A DNA stretch of 64,000 nucleotides from Paracoccus methylovorus (GCF_016919705.1 NZ_CP070371.1:1145501-1209500); one strand, 5' to 3'. Counted from the stretch's first letter, positions 36,591 through 46,917 are shown. The notes: generated by a model not told the origin, from the sequence alone. Translations and numbers: made by a program.

Positions 36591-37484
36591 TCAGTCAATC
36601 ATCCGTAGCAGATAGGCGCCGTATCGGGTCTTGCTGAATAACTTGGCCTGTTTGCAAAGCTGGCTTTCGCCGATCCATTTTTTTTCGAAAGCGATTTCTT
36701 CTGGTGATCCTGTTTGCTGTCCCTGGCGTTCCTCGAGGGTGCGCACGAAGTTTCCGGCATCCAGCAGGCTCGCGTGGGTTCCGGTGTCCAGCCAGGCGAA
36801 ACCGCGGCCCATCTTCTCGACGCTCAGCAGCCCTTCGGCGAGATAGCTTTCCAGAAGCGTGGTGATCTCCAGCTCGCCCCGCTCGGACGGACGGACCTCG
36901 GCCGCGCGGCGCGGCGCCGTGCCGTCCAGGAAGTAAAGCCCGGTGACCGCGAAGTTCGACGGCGGCCGGGCCGGTTTTTCGATGATCGCCCGCGCCCGGC
37001 CCGCCGCGTCGAAATCGACCACGCCGTATCGCTCGGGGTCGGACACCCGGTATCCGAACACCGTTCCGCCGATCTCGCGGCGATCGGCCGCCTCGAGCAG
37101 CAGCGGCAGGCCATGCCCGAAGAAGATATTGTCGCCCAGCACCATGGCCGAAGGCGCGCCGCCCAGAAAATCCTCGGCCAGAAGATAGGCCTGCGCCAGC
37201 CCGTCGGGCGAGGGCTGCACCAGATATTCGAAGTCGAGGCCCCATTGGCTGCCATCGCCCAGCAGCCGGCGGAACTGCTCCTGGTCCTCGGGCGTGGTGA
37301 TGATGGCGATCTCGCGGATGCCCGACAGCATCAGCACGGTGATCGGGTAATAGATCATCGGCTTGTCATAGATCGGCAGAAGCTGCTTGGAGACCCCCAT
37401 GGTGATCGGGTAAAGCCGCGTGCCCGAGCCGCCGGCCAGGATGATGCCCTTGCGGCTGCGGGGTTCTTCAACGGATCGGGTCAT
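36591..37484 (-). CDS. rfbA: Glucose-1-phosphate thymidylyltransferase
   Basis: A 297-residue nucleotidyltransferase that makes dTDP-glucose, first step to dTDP-L-rhamnose. The N-terminal LAGGSGTRLYPIT binds dTTP, followed by SKQLLPIYDKPMIYYP; VLGDNIFFGHG carries the metal-binding aspartate, and FAWLDTGTHASLLDAG closes the active site. The start at 37484 overlaps the rfbD stop. It is the last gene of the rfbC-B-D-A operon. A run of eight As in the coding strand (36678-36685) encodes EKKW near the C-terminus. Confidence 0.95.
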   Translation of the reverse strand: MTRSVEEPRSRKGIILAGGSGTRLYPITMGVSKQLLPIYDKPMIYYPITVLMLSGIREIAIITTPEDQEQFRRLLGDGSQWGLDFEYLVQPSPDGLAQAYLLAEDFLGGAPSAMVLGDNIFFGHGLPLLLEAADRREIGGTVFGYRVSDPERYGVVDFDAAGRARAIIEKPARPPSNFAVTGLYFLDGTAPRRAAEVRPSERGELEITTLLESYLAEGLLSVEKMGRGFAWLDTGTHASLLDAGNFVRTLEERQGQQTGSPEEIAFEKKWIGESQLCKQAKLFSKTRYGAYLLRMID

Positions 37485-38332
37485 GGCTTCAGCTCCTGCA
37501 AGACCTGGGCGAGACCGGCACGCCAGTCGGGGCGACTGATGCCGAAGTCCCGCAGAATGGCGGCGCAGTTCAGACGCGAATTCGCCGGGCGCCGGGCTGG
37601 GGTGGGGTAATCGGTGGTGGGAATGTCGGTGATGCGGCAGGACAGGCCCGCCTGCGCCATGATCTCGCGCGCGAAACCGGCCCAGCTGGTGTCGGGCGCA
37701 CCCGAGAAATGGTAAAGCCCGCCCAGCCCGCCATCGGCACGCATCGCCCCCAGCATGGCAAGGCCGGCGGCGGCGATCCCGGCCGCCGGGGTCGGGCCGC
37801 CGTGCTGGTCGGCGACGACGCGCAACGCCTCGCGTCCCGCGCCAAGCCGCAGCATGGTCCGGACGAAATTCGCGCCATGCGCCGAAAACACCCAGGAGGT
37901 CCGCAGAACCGCCCATTGCCCACCGGCCGCGGCGATGCCCCGCTCTCCGGCCAGTTTGGTGGCGCCATAAACGCCCAGCGGGCCGGTCGGATCGCCCTCG
38001 GCCCAGGGCCGTTCACCCGAGCCGTCAAAGACATAGTCGGTCGAGACATGCAGGAAGGGCACGCCCAGTTCCGCCGCGGCCCGGGCCATGGCGGCCGGCG
38101 CCTCGGCATTGACGACCCGCGCCAGGTCGGGGTCGGTTTCGGCGCGGTCCACGGCGGTATAGGCGGCGGCGTTCAGCACCGCCTTGCAACCCGATGCGCG
38201 GATCGCCGCGGCGCAGGCGGCGGGATCGGACAGATCGGCCTGATCCCGGCCGAGAAACCGCGCCTCGGGCGCCAGCCGCCCAAGCTCGGTCGCCACCTGT
38301 CCCGTGCGGCCAAAGACCAAAAGGCCCTTCAT
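37481..38332 (-). CDS. rfbD: dTDP-4-dehydrorhamnose reductase
   Basis: A 283-residue extended short-chain dehydrogenase, final step of dTDP-L-rhamnose synthesis. The NADPH site is [11 protein letters not shown], the catalytic segment is [34 protein letters not shown] (Tyr and Lys in YGATK). The ATG at 38332 overlaps the rfbB stop; the open frame extends 25 codons into rfbB. It is co-transcribed with its neighbours, each joined by four-base overlaps. Confidence 0.94.
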   Translation of the reverse strand: MKGLLVFGRTGQVATELGRLAPEARFLGRDQADLSDPAACAAAIRASGCKAVLNAAAYTAVDRAETDPDLARVVNAEAPAAMARAAAELGVPFLHVSTDYVFDGSGERPWAEGDPTGPLGVYGATKLAGERGIAAAGGQWAVLRTSWVFSAHGANFVRTMLRLGAGREALRVVADQHGGPTPAAGIAAAGLAMLGAMRADGGLGGLYHFSGAPDTSWAGFAREIMAQAGLSCRITDIPTTDYPTPARRPANSRLNCAAILRDFGISRPDWRAGLAQVLQELKP

Positions 38333-39366
38333 GCCTTGCCGAGCCTTTCGCCCACGCCCTGCCGCGCCAGAAGCGGCCGCCACCAGTCCTCGTTCTCCAG
38401 ATACCATTCGACGGTGCGCCGCAGCCCCTCCTCCACCGTGACCGAGGGGCGCCAGCCCAGCTCATTGCGCACCCGGCCCGGGTCGATGGCATAGCGGCGA
38501 TCATGGCCGGGCCGGTCGGTGACAAAGCTGATCAGCCGGTCATGCGGTGCGGCATCGGGGCGCAGCCGGTCCATATGGCCGCAGATGCTGCGCACCAGGT
38601 CGATGTTTGTCGCCTCGTTCTCGCCGCCGATATTATAGCTGCGGCCGATGCGGCCCTTTTCCAGCACCAGCAGCAGCGCGTCGGCGTGATCCTCGACATA
38701 GAGCCAGTCGCGGATATTGCCGCCGTCGCCGTAAACCGGGATCGGACGGCCGTGCAGCGCGTTCAGGATCACCACCGGCACCAGCTTTTCCGGAAAGTGG
38801 AAAGGTCCGTAATTGTTCGAGCAGTTGGTCAGCACGACCGGCAGGCCATAGGTCTCGTGCCAGGCGCGCACCAGATGGTCCGAGGCCGCCTTGCTGGCCG
38901 AATAGGGGCTGCGCGGGTCATAGGGCGTGGCTTCGGTAAACTGGCCGGTCTCGCCCAGCGAACCGAACACCTCGTCGGTCGAGATGTGGTGAAAGCGGAA
39001 CCCCGCGGGCCGGCCGCGCGCGTTCCAATACGCCCGCGCCGCCTCGAGCAGGTTATAGGTGCCGGTGACATTGGTGTCGATGAAACTGCCCGGCCCGTCG
39101 ATCGAGCGGTCCACATGGCTTTCTGCGGCCAGATGCATGATCGCATCGGGCTGATGCCCTGCCAGCACCCGATCCAGCGCCGCGCGGTCGCGGATATCGG
39201 CCTGCTCAAAGGCGTAAAGCGGACTGCCCGAGACCGCGGCGACGTTTTCCAGATTGGCGGCATAGGTCAGCGAATCGAGGTTCACCACCCCGTGCCCCCG
39301 CGCCACCGCCAGCCGCACCACCGCCGAGCCGATGAACCCCGCGCCGCCCGTAACCAGAATCTTCAT
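38329..39366 (-). CDS. rfbB: dTDP-glucose 4,6-dehydratase
   Basis: A 345-residue NAD-dependent dehydratase of the extended SDR family. NAD binding is [14 protein letters not shown] at 7-20; [15 protein letters not shown] and [12 protein letters not shown] are diagnostic of RfbB, and the catalytic [12 protein letters not shown] holds Tyr and Lys. It converts dTDP-glucose to dTDP-4-keto-6-deoxyglucose, second step of the rhamnose pathway. It overlaps rfbC and rfbD by four bases. Confidence 0.95.
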   Translation of the reverse strand: MKILVTGGAGFIGSAVVRLAVARGHGVVNLDSLTYAANLENVAAVSGSPLYAFEQADIRDRAALDRVLAGHQPDAIMHLAAESHVDRSIDGPGSFIDTNVTGTYNLLEAARAYWNARGRPAGFRFHHISTDEVFGSLGETGQFTEATPYDPRSPYSASKAASDHLVRAWHETYGLPVVLTNCSNNYGPFHFPEKLVPVVILNALHGRPIPVYGDGGNIRDWLYVEDHADALLLVLEKGRIGRSYNIGGENEATNIDLVRSICGHMDRLRPDAAPHDRLISFVTDRPGHDRRYAIDPGRVRNELGWRPSVTVEEGLRRTVEWYLENEDWWRPLLARQGVGERLGKA

Positions 39367-39944
39367 AATCCCGCCTCGTAACCAAAGGGCCCCTCATAGG
39401 TGAAAGGGCTGTCGAACTCGTTCCATGACGGGGCCTGCGCGTCCTTGGCCGACAGGATCGGCTGGCCGGCGACGCCCCAGTCGATGCCGATACTGTCCCA
39501 GGCCACCGCCCCATCGCAATCGGGCGCGTAATAATCCGTGCATTTGTAAAGAATTTCCGTATCCGGCTCTCGCGTGACGAAGCCATGCAGAAAGCCGGGC
39601 GGGATCCAAAGCTGGCGGCCGTTCTCAAAGGAAAGCTCGACCCCGGTCCATTGGCCATAGCTGGGGCTGCCTTTGCGGATATCGACCGCCACGTCGAAAA
39701 GCCGCCCCCGCCCGCAGCGCACCAGCTTGCCCTGGGCATGGGGCGGCGCCTGGAAATGCAAGCCCCGCAAAGTCCCCGCCGCCGCCGATAACGAATGGTT
39801 ATCCTGAACGAATTCCGGAAGATCGAGCCCAGCATCCAGAAGCGTCCGGCCGCTCCAGCTCTCGCAAAAAAAACCCCGCACATCCCCAAACCGACGGGGA
39901 ACAAGCACCAATACACCACCAAGAAATGTCGGTTCAATCTGCAT
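39363..39944 (-). CDS. rfbC: dTDP-4-dehydrorhamnose 3,5-epimerase
   Basis: A 193-residue cupin epimerase, third step of dTDP-L-rhamnose synthesis. [21 protein letters not shown] carries the catalytic histidine, [13 protein letters not shown] and [11 protein letters not shown] are family blocks, and [18 protein letters not shown] includes the catalytic tyrosine. It is the first gene of rfbCBDA, so the promoter must lie in the AT-rich gap to its right. An eight-T run in the coding strand (39866-39873) falls at the GFFCESW codons near the N-terminus and could be a slippage point. Confidence 0.94.
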   Translation of the reverse strand: MQIEPTFLGGVLVLVPRRFGDVRGFFCESWSGRTLLDAGLDLPEFVQDNHSLSAAAGTLRGLHFQAPPHAQGKLVRCGRGRLFDVAVDIRKGSPSYGQWTGVELSFENGRQLWIPPGFLHGFVTREPDTEILYKCTDYYAPDCDGAVAWDSIGIDWGVAGQPILSAKDAQAPSWNEFDSPFTYEGPFGYEAGL

Positions 39945-41306
39945 GCAACCCCCGAATATCGCAGTGGAGCGCTGTTTAGAGACACCCGAATGCTTTGTCA
40001 GCCCATCAAGGTAAAAACCGGCTCCCCCCGGGGCAATTCATCGCAGATGTATCCACAATCCACTACAATCCCACCTTCAACAGTTAGGTCAGATCGTGCC
40101 AGACCCCCCCGTATGTAGCTTGAACTGGATGCAGGGATATCCGCCAGGTCCGATAATATGACGGGACATCGTCAGAACATTATTGCACTTGGGCGGCAAG
40201 CAGAATAGGCAACAGAAAACTCTGCTGAGGTTCGACTTGAAAAACCTTCCAACGTTTCTTTTGCAATTGCGGAATTTCATTCAAGATCAGCTACCCGCGC
40301 TGGAGGAACGTCGCTATGAAGCTTGCTGGAAGCCCGATGGCAGTCCAGTCACTGCCGCAGACAGATTGCCGCATCGCCTGCCTTAACCCTCATGATGCAA
40401 GTTCAGCAAGGCAGAGCTTCCGAGGGGATACACTGAACTCAAGTGCCTTCCGGGCATGTGACAGGTCTCGCACTCCTTGTTGCCCCTAATCGCCCAATTC
40501 TATCGAGGATCTCGATCATCATGTTGGCATTTTGGTCATTCTCATCTCTCGAAGTACGCAGGGCATCAACTCGGCCCCGGATTGATGCATGATTGGCTCC
40601 CGGCATAACTGGCACTCCTAAGTTTAGCTTACCGCCAGGAACATCACACGGATGGATTTGTTTCTAAACCTAACCTCTCTGGTAGGTGTCTCGTTGTAAA
40701 TTTGCTGCCATACGCCCTCCGCCTAGGGGAGGGAGTGCTAATCTCCTTAACCTTCGAAACAAACGAATGGGTTTTGACCCAACTTCAGCCCGACTAACAG
40801 AGGTAGCTGCATGCATACTGTGTAACAATGTCGCAGTTGCTCTGGACGATAACCAACCCGAACGGCCGGAGCGCCTTCTGCATCGCGACACCCAGTTCGG
40901 CGCTCCAAAGGACACTACCGTGCACCTGACACCTCCAAGATTGTAGCAAAGTTCGTGAGAGAGAGCAGCACTAAACAAGGAAAATACACTCAAAAAACTT
41001 GACGTCTCGCAACTTATGAAACCCCAGGACGTTTGTCACGTCATCAAGATTGCGGTACGCAAACCAATCAACAGATCGAATACCTATGCGAGATTTCCAA
41101 GACCTTTTCCGCCTCTGGATCACGCACAACGCTCGGTACATGAAAATTAACTAAGTTGACATTCATGCTGGGATGCGTACACGAATCTTACTGATTCATC
41201 AGAGAATAGATTACGCAAAAGGTGGGACAACGCTGTTCACATTTTAAGTACCTAAAGTCCAAAGCTTAGGGAGTTGGGGAGAGCTTATCCAAGGAAAGAA
41301 ATTTTA
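39945..41306. other. Long AT-richer gap with remnants, no intact gene
   Basis: About 1.36 kb between rfbC and the UDP-glucose dehydrogenase gene. Base composition is visibly lower in GC than the rfb genes and codon structure is absent. Part of it (40183-40386) looks like the broken start of an inositol monophosphatase/CysQ-type gene. The stretch from about 40390 to 41290 shows no ORF with a plausible start and family. It must contain the rfb promoter (left) and the dehydrogenase promoter (right). Eroded acquired DNA is the most likely explanation. Confidence 0.55.
40183..40386 (+). pseudogene. Possible remnant of an inositol monophosphatase/CysQ-family gene (N-terminus)
   Basis: A 67-codon frame whose middle reads LPALEERRYEACWKPDGSP followed by VTAADRL. 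The pattern W-K-x-D-x-S-P-V-T-x-A-D matches the substrate-loop start of the inositol monophosphatase/3'-phosphoadenosine phosphatase (CysQ) family, but the frame then diverges and stops where some 200 more residues should follow. CysQ removes PAP left by sulfotransferases, two of which lie nearby, so a former glycan-locus role is conceivable. The match is short and the call tentative. Confidence 0.4.
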
Positions 41307-42482
41307 ATGTCTGGAAAGAAAATAGCTGTCGCGGGAATTGGTTACGTAGGATTGTCCAATGCAGTCCTTCTGGCTGTCCGTAACCAAGTCCAGGCGCTTG
41401 ATGTGGATCCCTGCCGCGTGGAGATGCTAAATACCAGACAATGCCCCACCATCGATGCCGACGTTGCCCGATATCTGTCTGAAAAACAACTTAATTTGAC
41501 CGCTACAACAGATGCCGTCAAAGCCTTCGAAGGGGCTGATTATGTCATTGTAGCTACGCCCACAAACTACGATCCTATCACCAACAACTTCGACACAACC
41601 AGTGTCGAAACAGTTATTGCACAAGCGGCCGATATTGCCCCCGACGCAGTCATTGTCATCAAGTCGACCGTGCCCGTTGGCTTCACACTGGACGTGTCAC
41701 GGCGATTGGGCACGAACCAAGTAATTTTCAGTCCAGAATTTCTGCGCGAAGGCAGGGCGCTCCATGATAACCTCCACCCCTCGCGCATCATTGTCGGAGA
41801 GAATAGCCCGCGTGCGCGCGCCTTTGCCGATCTTCTGGTGGAAGCATCACTGGACAGTGACGTGCCGGTTCTTTTGACCGGACCAAATGAGGCGGAGGCA
41901 ATCAAGCTCTTCGCCAACACCTATCTTGCGCTGCGCGTTGCCTATTTCAACGAGTTGGATAGCTATGCCCTGACCCATGGCCTAGATACGAGGCAGATCA
42001 TCGAGGGCGTTTGCCTCGACCCGCGTATCGGCAGCCATTACAACAACCCATCCTTTGGTTATGGCGGTTATTGCCTGCCTAAAGACAGCAAGCAACTTCT
42101 GGCCAATTATCAAGATGTTCCACAGAATCTGATCGGCGCCGTCGTCGAGGCAAACCGCACTCGCAAAGATGTAATCGCCTCCGACATTCTCTCTCGCAAC
42201 CCGCAGGTTGTGGGCATATACCGTTTGGCGATGAAGGCCGGATCGGACAACTTCCGCCAAAGCGCCGTGCTAGGCATCATGAAGCGTCTCAAAGCCAAAG
42301 GTGTCGAAGTATGGATCTATGAACCAGCCTTGGCAAAAGATAATTTCTTCGGTTCGCCCGTCATGCAGGATCTGGACACTTTCAGAAAGGGTGCCGACCT
42401 GATCGTGGCCAACCGCGCGAGCCTCGATCTGGAGGCTATTGCCAGCAAAATCTATACCCGCGACCTGTTTGGCAACGATTGA
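41307..42482 (+). CDS. UDP-glucose 6-dehydrogenase
   Basis: A 391-residue UDP-glucose/GDP-mannose dehydrogenase-family protein. NAD binding is [14 protein letters not shown] at 9-22; STVPVGFT and [15 protein letters not shown] are family motifs; catalytic Cys256 lies in [13 protein letters not shown]. It oxidises UDP-glucose twice to UDP-glucuronate for surface polysaccharide. The ATG at 41307 follows an AAGGAAAG site; an in-frame start 11 codons upstream is less likely. Its length and motifs fit the short Ugd type common in capsule loci. It is less GC-rich than the rfb genes and heads the plus-strand glycan genes. GDP- or UDP-N-acetyl sugars are possible alternative substrates. Confidence 0.9.
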   Translation: MSGKKIAVAGIGYVGLSNAVLLAVRNQVQALDVDPCRVEMLNTRQCPTIDADVARYLSEKQLNLTATTDAVKAFEGADYVIVATPTNYDPITNNFDTTSVETVIAQAADIAPDAVIVIKSTVPVGFTLDVSRRLGTNQVIFSPEFLREGRALHDNLHPSRIIVGENSPRARAFADLLVEASLDSDVPVLLTGPNEAEAIKLFANTYLALRVAYFNELDSYALTHGLDTRQIIEGVCLDPRIGSHYNNPSFGYGGYCLPKDSKQLLANYQDVPQNLIGAVVEANRTRKDVIASDILSRNPQVVGIYRLAMKAGSDNFRQSAVLGIMKRLKAKGVEVWIYEPALAKDNFFGSPVMQDLDTFRKGADLIVANRASLDLEAIASKIYTRDLFGND

Positions 42483-42692
42483 CGAAAAAGCGATCCCAAC
42501 CGCAATCTATCGCTAAGCCTGCCAATACCCGGCCAGAGACTACAAGGGGACGCATCCGTATTTCGTGACAAATGCGCAAAGCTCGGCACAGCACCTCTGT
42601 GACACACAAAATAATCCAAAGAGGTGGACCTCAACGTCAATTTGAGACAATACAAAACGGTTCCCGCGCCTCAATTCTTGGAAATCTGCATT

Positions 42693-45029
42693 ATGGTTCT
42701 TCTTACACTTCCCGAATCGTCCAAGCCCCTTCGGGAGCGAGTGGCCATCTTTGCATCCTACAGCAGTGACGGTTTTCTGCCTCCCCAGGTTCTACCCTAT
42801 CTAGCCGGGTTGGAGCCTTTGACCAAAGCCATTGTGGTCGTCTGCGACAATGATTTGATGCCAGGTGAGCGTGAGAGGCTGGAATCCTTTGCAACCCACG
42901 TGATAACCGGCCGGCACGGCGAGTATGATTTCGGTTCCTATAAGCGCGGTTGGGCTTGGGCAAACGAGAACGGGTTACTTGTCGATGCCGACGACCTGAT
43001 CCTTTGCAACGACAGCTGCTTTGGTCCAGTCGGATCATTTAAACCTATGTTTGATCAGATGGAAGCACGTCATCTTGACTTCTGGGGCGCGACTGACAGC
43101 CATCAATTCAATTATCATCTGCAAAGCTATTGGATGGTGTTGAGCCGTAACGTTTTTTCCTCTGACGCCTTCAAACAATTCATAGAGGGAATCAAGGAAC
43201 AGGAAAACGTCCAGATGGTTATCCAAGAATATGAACTTGGCCTAACAAAAAAATTGATTGAAGCGGAGTTCAAGGCTGGTGCTTTGGTTGAGAATACCAT
43301 TAAGGGTTCTCATCCCGAAGACCCAACAACAGCCAACATTTCAATCTATCCGCTCTACACTCTCGAGGCTGGCCTGCCGCTGGTAAAAGCGAAAGCACTC
43401 AGAATACCTCACATGAACATTGACGGCCAAAACCGGCTTCTTGCATGGCTTAAGGAAAATGCGCCAGAGGTCTTCAAAGTTGCAGTTTCTGATATAGATA
43501 TCGCTCGATCGGAAGATGCTGACAATGTTAGTTTCAGCCTAATCATGCCAACTAGAAACCGTGCATGGTGTATTAAAGAGGCAATTTCGTCAGTTGTAAC
43601 TCAGACTCATAAGAGCTTTGAGCTCATCATTATCGACGATGGGTCGACTGACAATACCAAAGAAGTTATAACTCAGCACTTTAAAGAGAATCTGGCAAAA
43701 GGGCAAATCAGGTACATTCACCTTCCCGAAAGTGTCGGCGTATGTAATGCCAGAAATATTGGCCTAGCGCACGCACGGAATCCTTGGATCGGGTATGTAG
43801 ACAGCGATAACACTTTACGATCTTATTTTCTGACGACAATCGCAAATTCGGTAATTAAAAACCCAGGGAGTGACGCTTTTTATGGACAAATTATAAATAC
43901 AAGTACCGGAAAAGTAATAGGGAGAAGATTCGAACGAAAACCTCTTATGGAAGGAAATTATATAGATCTGGGGGTTTTCATACACCGAAAGACATTATCG
44001 GATGAGTTTGGTGGCTTTGATCCCAGCTTGAAGAGAATGGTGGACTGGGATTTGATTATTCGGTTTACAAAAAATAAAGACCCCATATTTCTACCTAGAA
44101 TTTTCCTTGACTACTCGGACGAGCAATGCTCTGATCGAATTTCGGTCAAGGAATCGTTTATCGGCGCAAAAGTTGCCATACATCGGAAGTATGCGGTCAA
44201 ACCGACGATCTCAACCGCTATAATTACCTATAACCATCAAAATTTTCTTGTTGAAGCAATAGAAAGCGCGCTCGCTCAGGAGGGTGATTTTACTCATGAA
44301 ATACTTTTGTCTGATGATGGATCAATAGACGGAAGTGCGCGGATCGTCAATTATTATGCCAATAAGTACCCAAATATTATCAGAAACATAAGCCGTAGTG
44401 GTAACTTTGGTATATCTGACAATTACAAGCATTGCTTCAGGCAAGCCGCGGGAAATTTTGTCGCAATACTCGAGGGTGATGATTACTGGACAGATCCCCG
44501 AAAAAACATAAAGCAAGCAGAATTTCTTTCCACCCACCGGGAGGCTGCCATGGTTTTCTCGAAAATTAGTTTATTTGATATGAAAAGCAACAGCCATCGC
44601 TTGCTAAAAAGGCAGTTTGGATTAAAGCATTTGCTTTCAGGAAAAGAATTTTCTGAAAACGCGCATCTTAACCTTATAGTTAATCTTTCATCCACAATGT
44701 ATAATAGGGACACTGTGCGACACTCTCTTCCATCTTCCATTTATTCGCCCCGGATAAGTGAAATCACCCTTGCATTTTACTTTGACCGTATTGGGAAAAA
44801 AATTGGATTTATAGATGATGTGATGAGTGTTTACCGGCTAAATCCCCATAGTGTGTGGACCGGCGCAGACAGAATATCTCAAGCCAGGCAAGCAATCGCC
44901 ATTCGTGAGAATACATTAAAAATCGCCAAGCCGACATATCGCAGTATAATTCTCAGACAACTTGAAGAAAAGCTAAAACAGCTAACTTTTTTAGAAAATG
45001 AGAAAATTAGTAAAATCGGGGCTGCGTGA
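42693..45029 (+). CDS. Rhamnan synthesis RgpF domain fused to two family 2 glycosyltransferases
   Basis: A protein of 778 residues from the ATG at 42693 (a GTG at 42624 is possible). Residues 10-250 match the RgpF rhamnan-synthesis domain, with GEYDFGSYKRG near 76 and LCNDSCFGPVGSF near 104. A first GT2 domain starts at about 281 (FSLIMPTRNRAWCIKEAISS; IIIDDGSTDNT; DXD-like YVDSDN). A second starts near 515 (STAIITYNHQNFLVEAIESAL; LLSDDGSIDGS; EGDDYWTD). It should add several sugars, likely including rhamnose, to a surface glycan in the cytoplasm. No transmembrane helix is seen. The second half is strikingly AT-rich compared with the rest of the window, a sign of acquisition. It overlaps the next gene region at its stop. 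Confidence 0.85.
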   Translation: MVLLTLPESSKPLRERVAIFASYSSDGFLPPQVLPYLAGLEPLTKAIVVVCDNDLMPGERERLESFATHVITGRHGEYDFGSYKRGWAWANENGLLVDADDLILCNDSCFGPVGSFKPMFDQMEARHLDFWGATDSHQFNYHLQSYWMVLSRNVFSSDAFKQFIEGIKEQENVQMVIQEYELGLTKKLIEAEFKAGALVENTIKGSHPEDPTTANISIYPLYTLEAGLPLVKAKALRIPHMNIDGQNRLLAWLKENAPEVFKVAVSDIDIARSEDADNVSFSLIMPTRNRAWCIKEAISSVVTQTHKSFELIIIDDGSTDNTKEVITQHFKENLAKGQIRYIHLPESVGVCNARNIGLAHARNPWIGYVDSDNTLRSYFLTTIANSVIKNPGSDAFYGQIINTSTGKVIGRRFERKPLMEGNYIDLGVFIHRKTLSDEFGGFDPSLKRMVDWDLIIRFTKNKDPIFLPRIFLDYSDEQCSDRISVKESFIGAKVAIHRKYAVKPTISTAIITYNHQNFLVEAIESALAQEGDFTHEILLSDDGSIDGSARIVNYYANKYPNIIRNISRSGNFGISDNYKHCFRQAAGNFVAILEGDDYWTDPRKNIKQAEFLSTHREAAMVFSKISLFDMKSNSHRLLKRQFGLKHLLSGKEFSENAHLNLIVNLSSTMYNRDTVRHSLPSSIYSPRISEITLAFYFDRIGKKIGFIDDVMSVYRLNPHSVWTGADRISQARQAIAIRENTLKIAKPTYRSIILRQLEEKLKQLTFLENEKISKIGAA

Positions 45030-45037
45030 AGGTCGTT

Positions 45038-46570
45038 ATGGGAATCGAGATACAACAAAAGTCGCAGAGTGTGCATAAGGTAGCCATCCTTGCGTTGGGG
45101 ATGCATCGTTCCGGCACCTCACTGCTGGCCGGAATTCTGGATCGCCTTGGCTGCAAGGGCCCGAACACTTCACTCGCGGCCGACACCAGAAATCCTCAGG
45201 GATATTTCGAGTCGGAACCGATCTTTCGCCTGAATGACGAAATCCTTGCGACCGCCGGAACTCGCTGGAATGACTGGCAGCCGCTACGTGACGGCTGGCA
45301 GGATTCACCGCGCTTCAACGAATTCCGATCCCGCGCGGCCCAGATCATACAGGCAGAATATGGCGAGGCCTCGTTGATCTATCTGAAGGACCCTCGTCTC
45401 TGCCGATTGCTGCCTTTGTGGTATGATGTTCTGGTGGAAATGGGCTATGCTGTCAGTTGCATCCATACACATCGCCATCCGCAGGATGTGGCAGCCTCGC
45501 TGAAAGCGCGCAAGAATATAGAGGTTGAACCAAGTGTAGGGATGCTTTCATGGCTGCGTCATATTCTGGACGCCGAAGCAGCCTCACGCGAGTTGCCGAG
45601 GATATTCACCAGCTACTCTGATCTCCTCACCAACTGGCAAATCTTGTCGCAACGGGTAGAAGAGGTTTTTAGATTCACTTGGCCCGTCTCGGCCCACGCC
45701 GGACAGGATCGTATTATCCAGCTTGTCGATCCGGATCTACGCCATCACGGATCGGATATCGAGACCTTCCTGAACAATACGTCGGTCCCGGAGACGTTTC
45801 GGGAAACTGTTCGAGTTTTTGAAAATTGGGCTAAGAATGGCGAAAATGAGGATGATTGGAAAGTATTGGACCAGCAGCGTCGCAATTTCGACCTGTCAAC
45901 CTCTTTACTCTACGCTCCGGTCAAAGCGCTTGAGACAGCAACGCGCGAGATGAAAACCCTGACCCCGCATAAAGCTGAGGTCCATACGCTATCCGCACAG
46001 TTAACCGAAGCAGATAGGCAGCGGCATCAGCTCTCGTCGCAAAATGAGCAGTTGCACGCGGATTTAGATCAACACCGCGTGGATCTTGAAAAAGCGCAGG
46101 CGCAGATAAAGGACTTGTCCGAAAAACTGGGTGACTCGAATACCAAGCTTGAACAGGCTGATGCGGCTGCAAATCTGATAAAGTCAGAACTGGAGCAGGA
46201 TCGCGTCACCCTTAAGGAAACACAAGTTATCGCGGAAGCGCGTCAGGTTGAAATTGATGAGCTACTCACTAAGCTGCGCGAGGCTCAAATGCGAGAAGCC
46301 AGTTTGTCTGACGAAGTCATAATGTGGACTGATCGAATCATTGATCGGGACCAAAGGATTTCCAAACTGCAGCAGGATGTTGATCGCTATCGACGTGAGC
46401 AAGCAGCGAAGAATACCGAAGTCGACAACCTCTCCGCAAAGTTGCATAACATGCGGAGCACCCATACTCATGCCATTGACAACCTTCACAGTATATATAA
46501 AATGAGCACCTCGTGGAAGGTATCAGCGCCGGTACGGTTCATCGGAAGACTGGTCGCAAGATGCGGATAG
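45038..46570 (+). CDS. Sulfotransferase-family protein with C-terminal coiled coil
   Basis: About 510 residues. The N-terminal 240 form a P-loop sulfotransferase domain: the PAPS 5'-phosphate loop LGMHRSGTSLLAGIL, the KDPRLCRLLPLW block and HTHRHPQDVAASL for the 3'-phosphate. Residues from about 310 to 480 form a heptad-rich coiled coil (TLSAQLTEADRQ, LEKAQAQIKDLSEKL). The last residues STSWKVSAPVRFIGRL match the S-x-SW-(KR)-V-(TS)-AP-(VL)-R tail often seen at the ends of glycan-assembly proteins. It would sulfate a surface sugar. A GTG overlapping the previous stop (45026) is an alternative start. A divergent paralogue lies at 61992-63416. Confidence 0.8.
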   Translation: MGIEIQQKSQSVHKVAILALGMHRSGTSLLAGILDRLGCKGPNTSLAADTRNPQGYFESEPIFRLNDEILATAGTRWNDWQPLRDGWQDSPRFNEFRSRAAQIIQAEYGEASLIYLKDPRLCRLLPLWYDVLVEMGYAVSCIHTHRHPQDVAASLKARKNIEVEPSVGMLSWLRHILDAEAASRELPRIFTSYSDLLTNWQILSQRVEEVFRFTWPVSAHAGQDRIIQLVDPDLRHHGSDIETFLNNTSVPETFRETVRVFENWAKNGENEDDWKVLDQQRRNFDLSTSLLYAPVKALETATREMKTLTPHKAEVHTLSAQLTEADRQRHQLSSQNEQLHADLDQHRVDLEKAQAQIKDLSEKLGDSNTKLEQADAAANLIKSELEQDRVTLKETQVIAEARQVEIDELLTKLREAQMREASLSDEVIMWTDRIIDRDQRISKLQQDVDRYRREQAAKNTEVDNLSAKLHNMRSTHTHAIDNLHSIYKMSTSWKVSAPVRFIGRLVARCG

Positions 46571-46633
46571 CCAGGTATTCAGTCTCAGCTTCTGGGAGAT
46601 CGGTTTGACGATAGTTATGTCTGACCCTTAAGT

Positions 46634-46720
46634 CTAAGCTTTGCAGATGTATTCATAGGAGATGAAGCCGCCCAATGCCTTGACCCTTGAGACAAGTTGT
46701 GTGCTGCAATAAATTCTCAA
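46634..46720 (-). pseudogene. Remnant of an IS481/IS3-type transposase C-terminus
   Basis: The minus strand encodes STQLVSRVKALGGFISYEYICKA before a stop. The pattern R-K-L-G-G-x-x-x-YEYICK is the usual end of IS481-type integrases (RLKTLGGLTPYEYICK). No catalytic core is recognisable upstream in the same frame; the rest is cut or eroded, and the adjacent IS5-type element begins 200 bases away. The match is short, so this is a tentative call. Confidence 0.4.
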
Positions 46721-46917
46721 AGACGGTCGGGCGATTGATCGTGCTGGCCGTAGGTCACAATCGCCCATGTGCTGGTCGGCAAGTATGCCGATCATAGGTC
46801 TAGCTGGTCCGACGGGCCGCCCTTCGTAGCAGAGATCCGCCGCCGAACCTTCTGTCGTTGGGCGGAAGAGTTTTCCGACCGCAAAAAGCGGTCGAAAGAG
46901 AATGAGCCGTCCTTTAA

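Noticed and set aside
40686..40946. An 86-codon plus-strand frame in the AT-rich gap
   Set aside because: No ribosome binding site, no family features and mixed codon use; listed only as part of the eroded gap.
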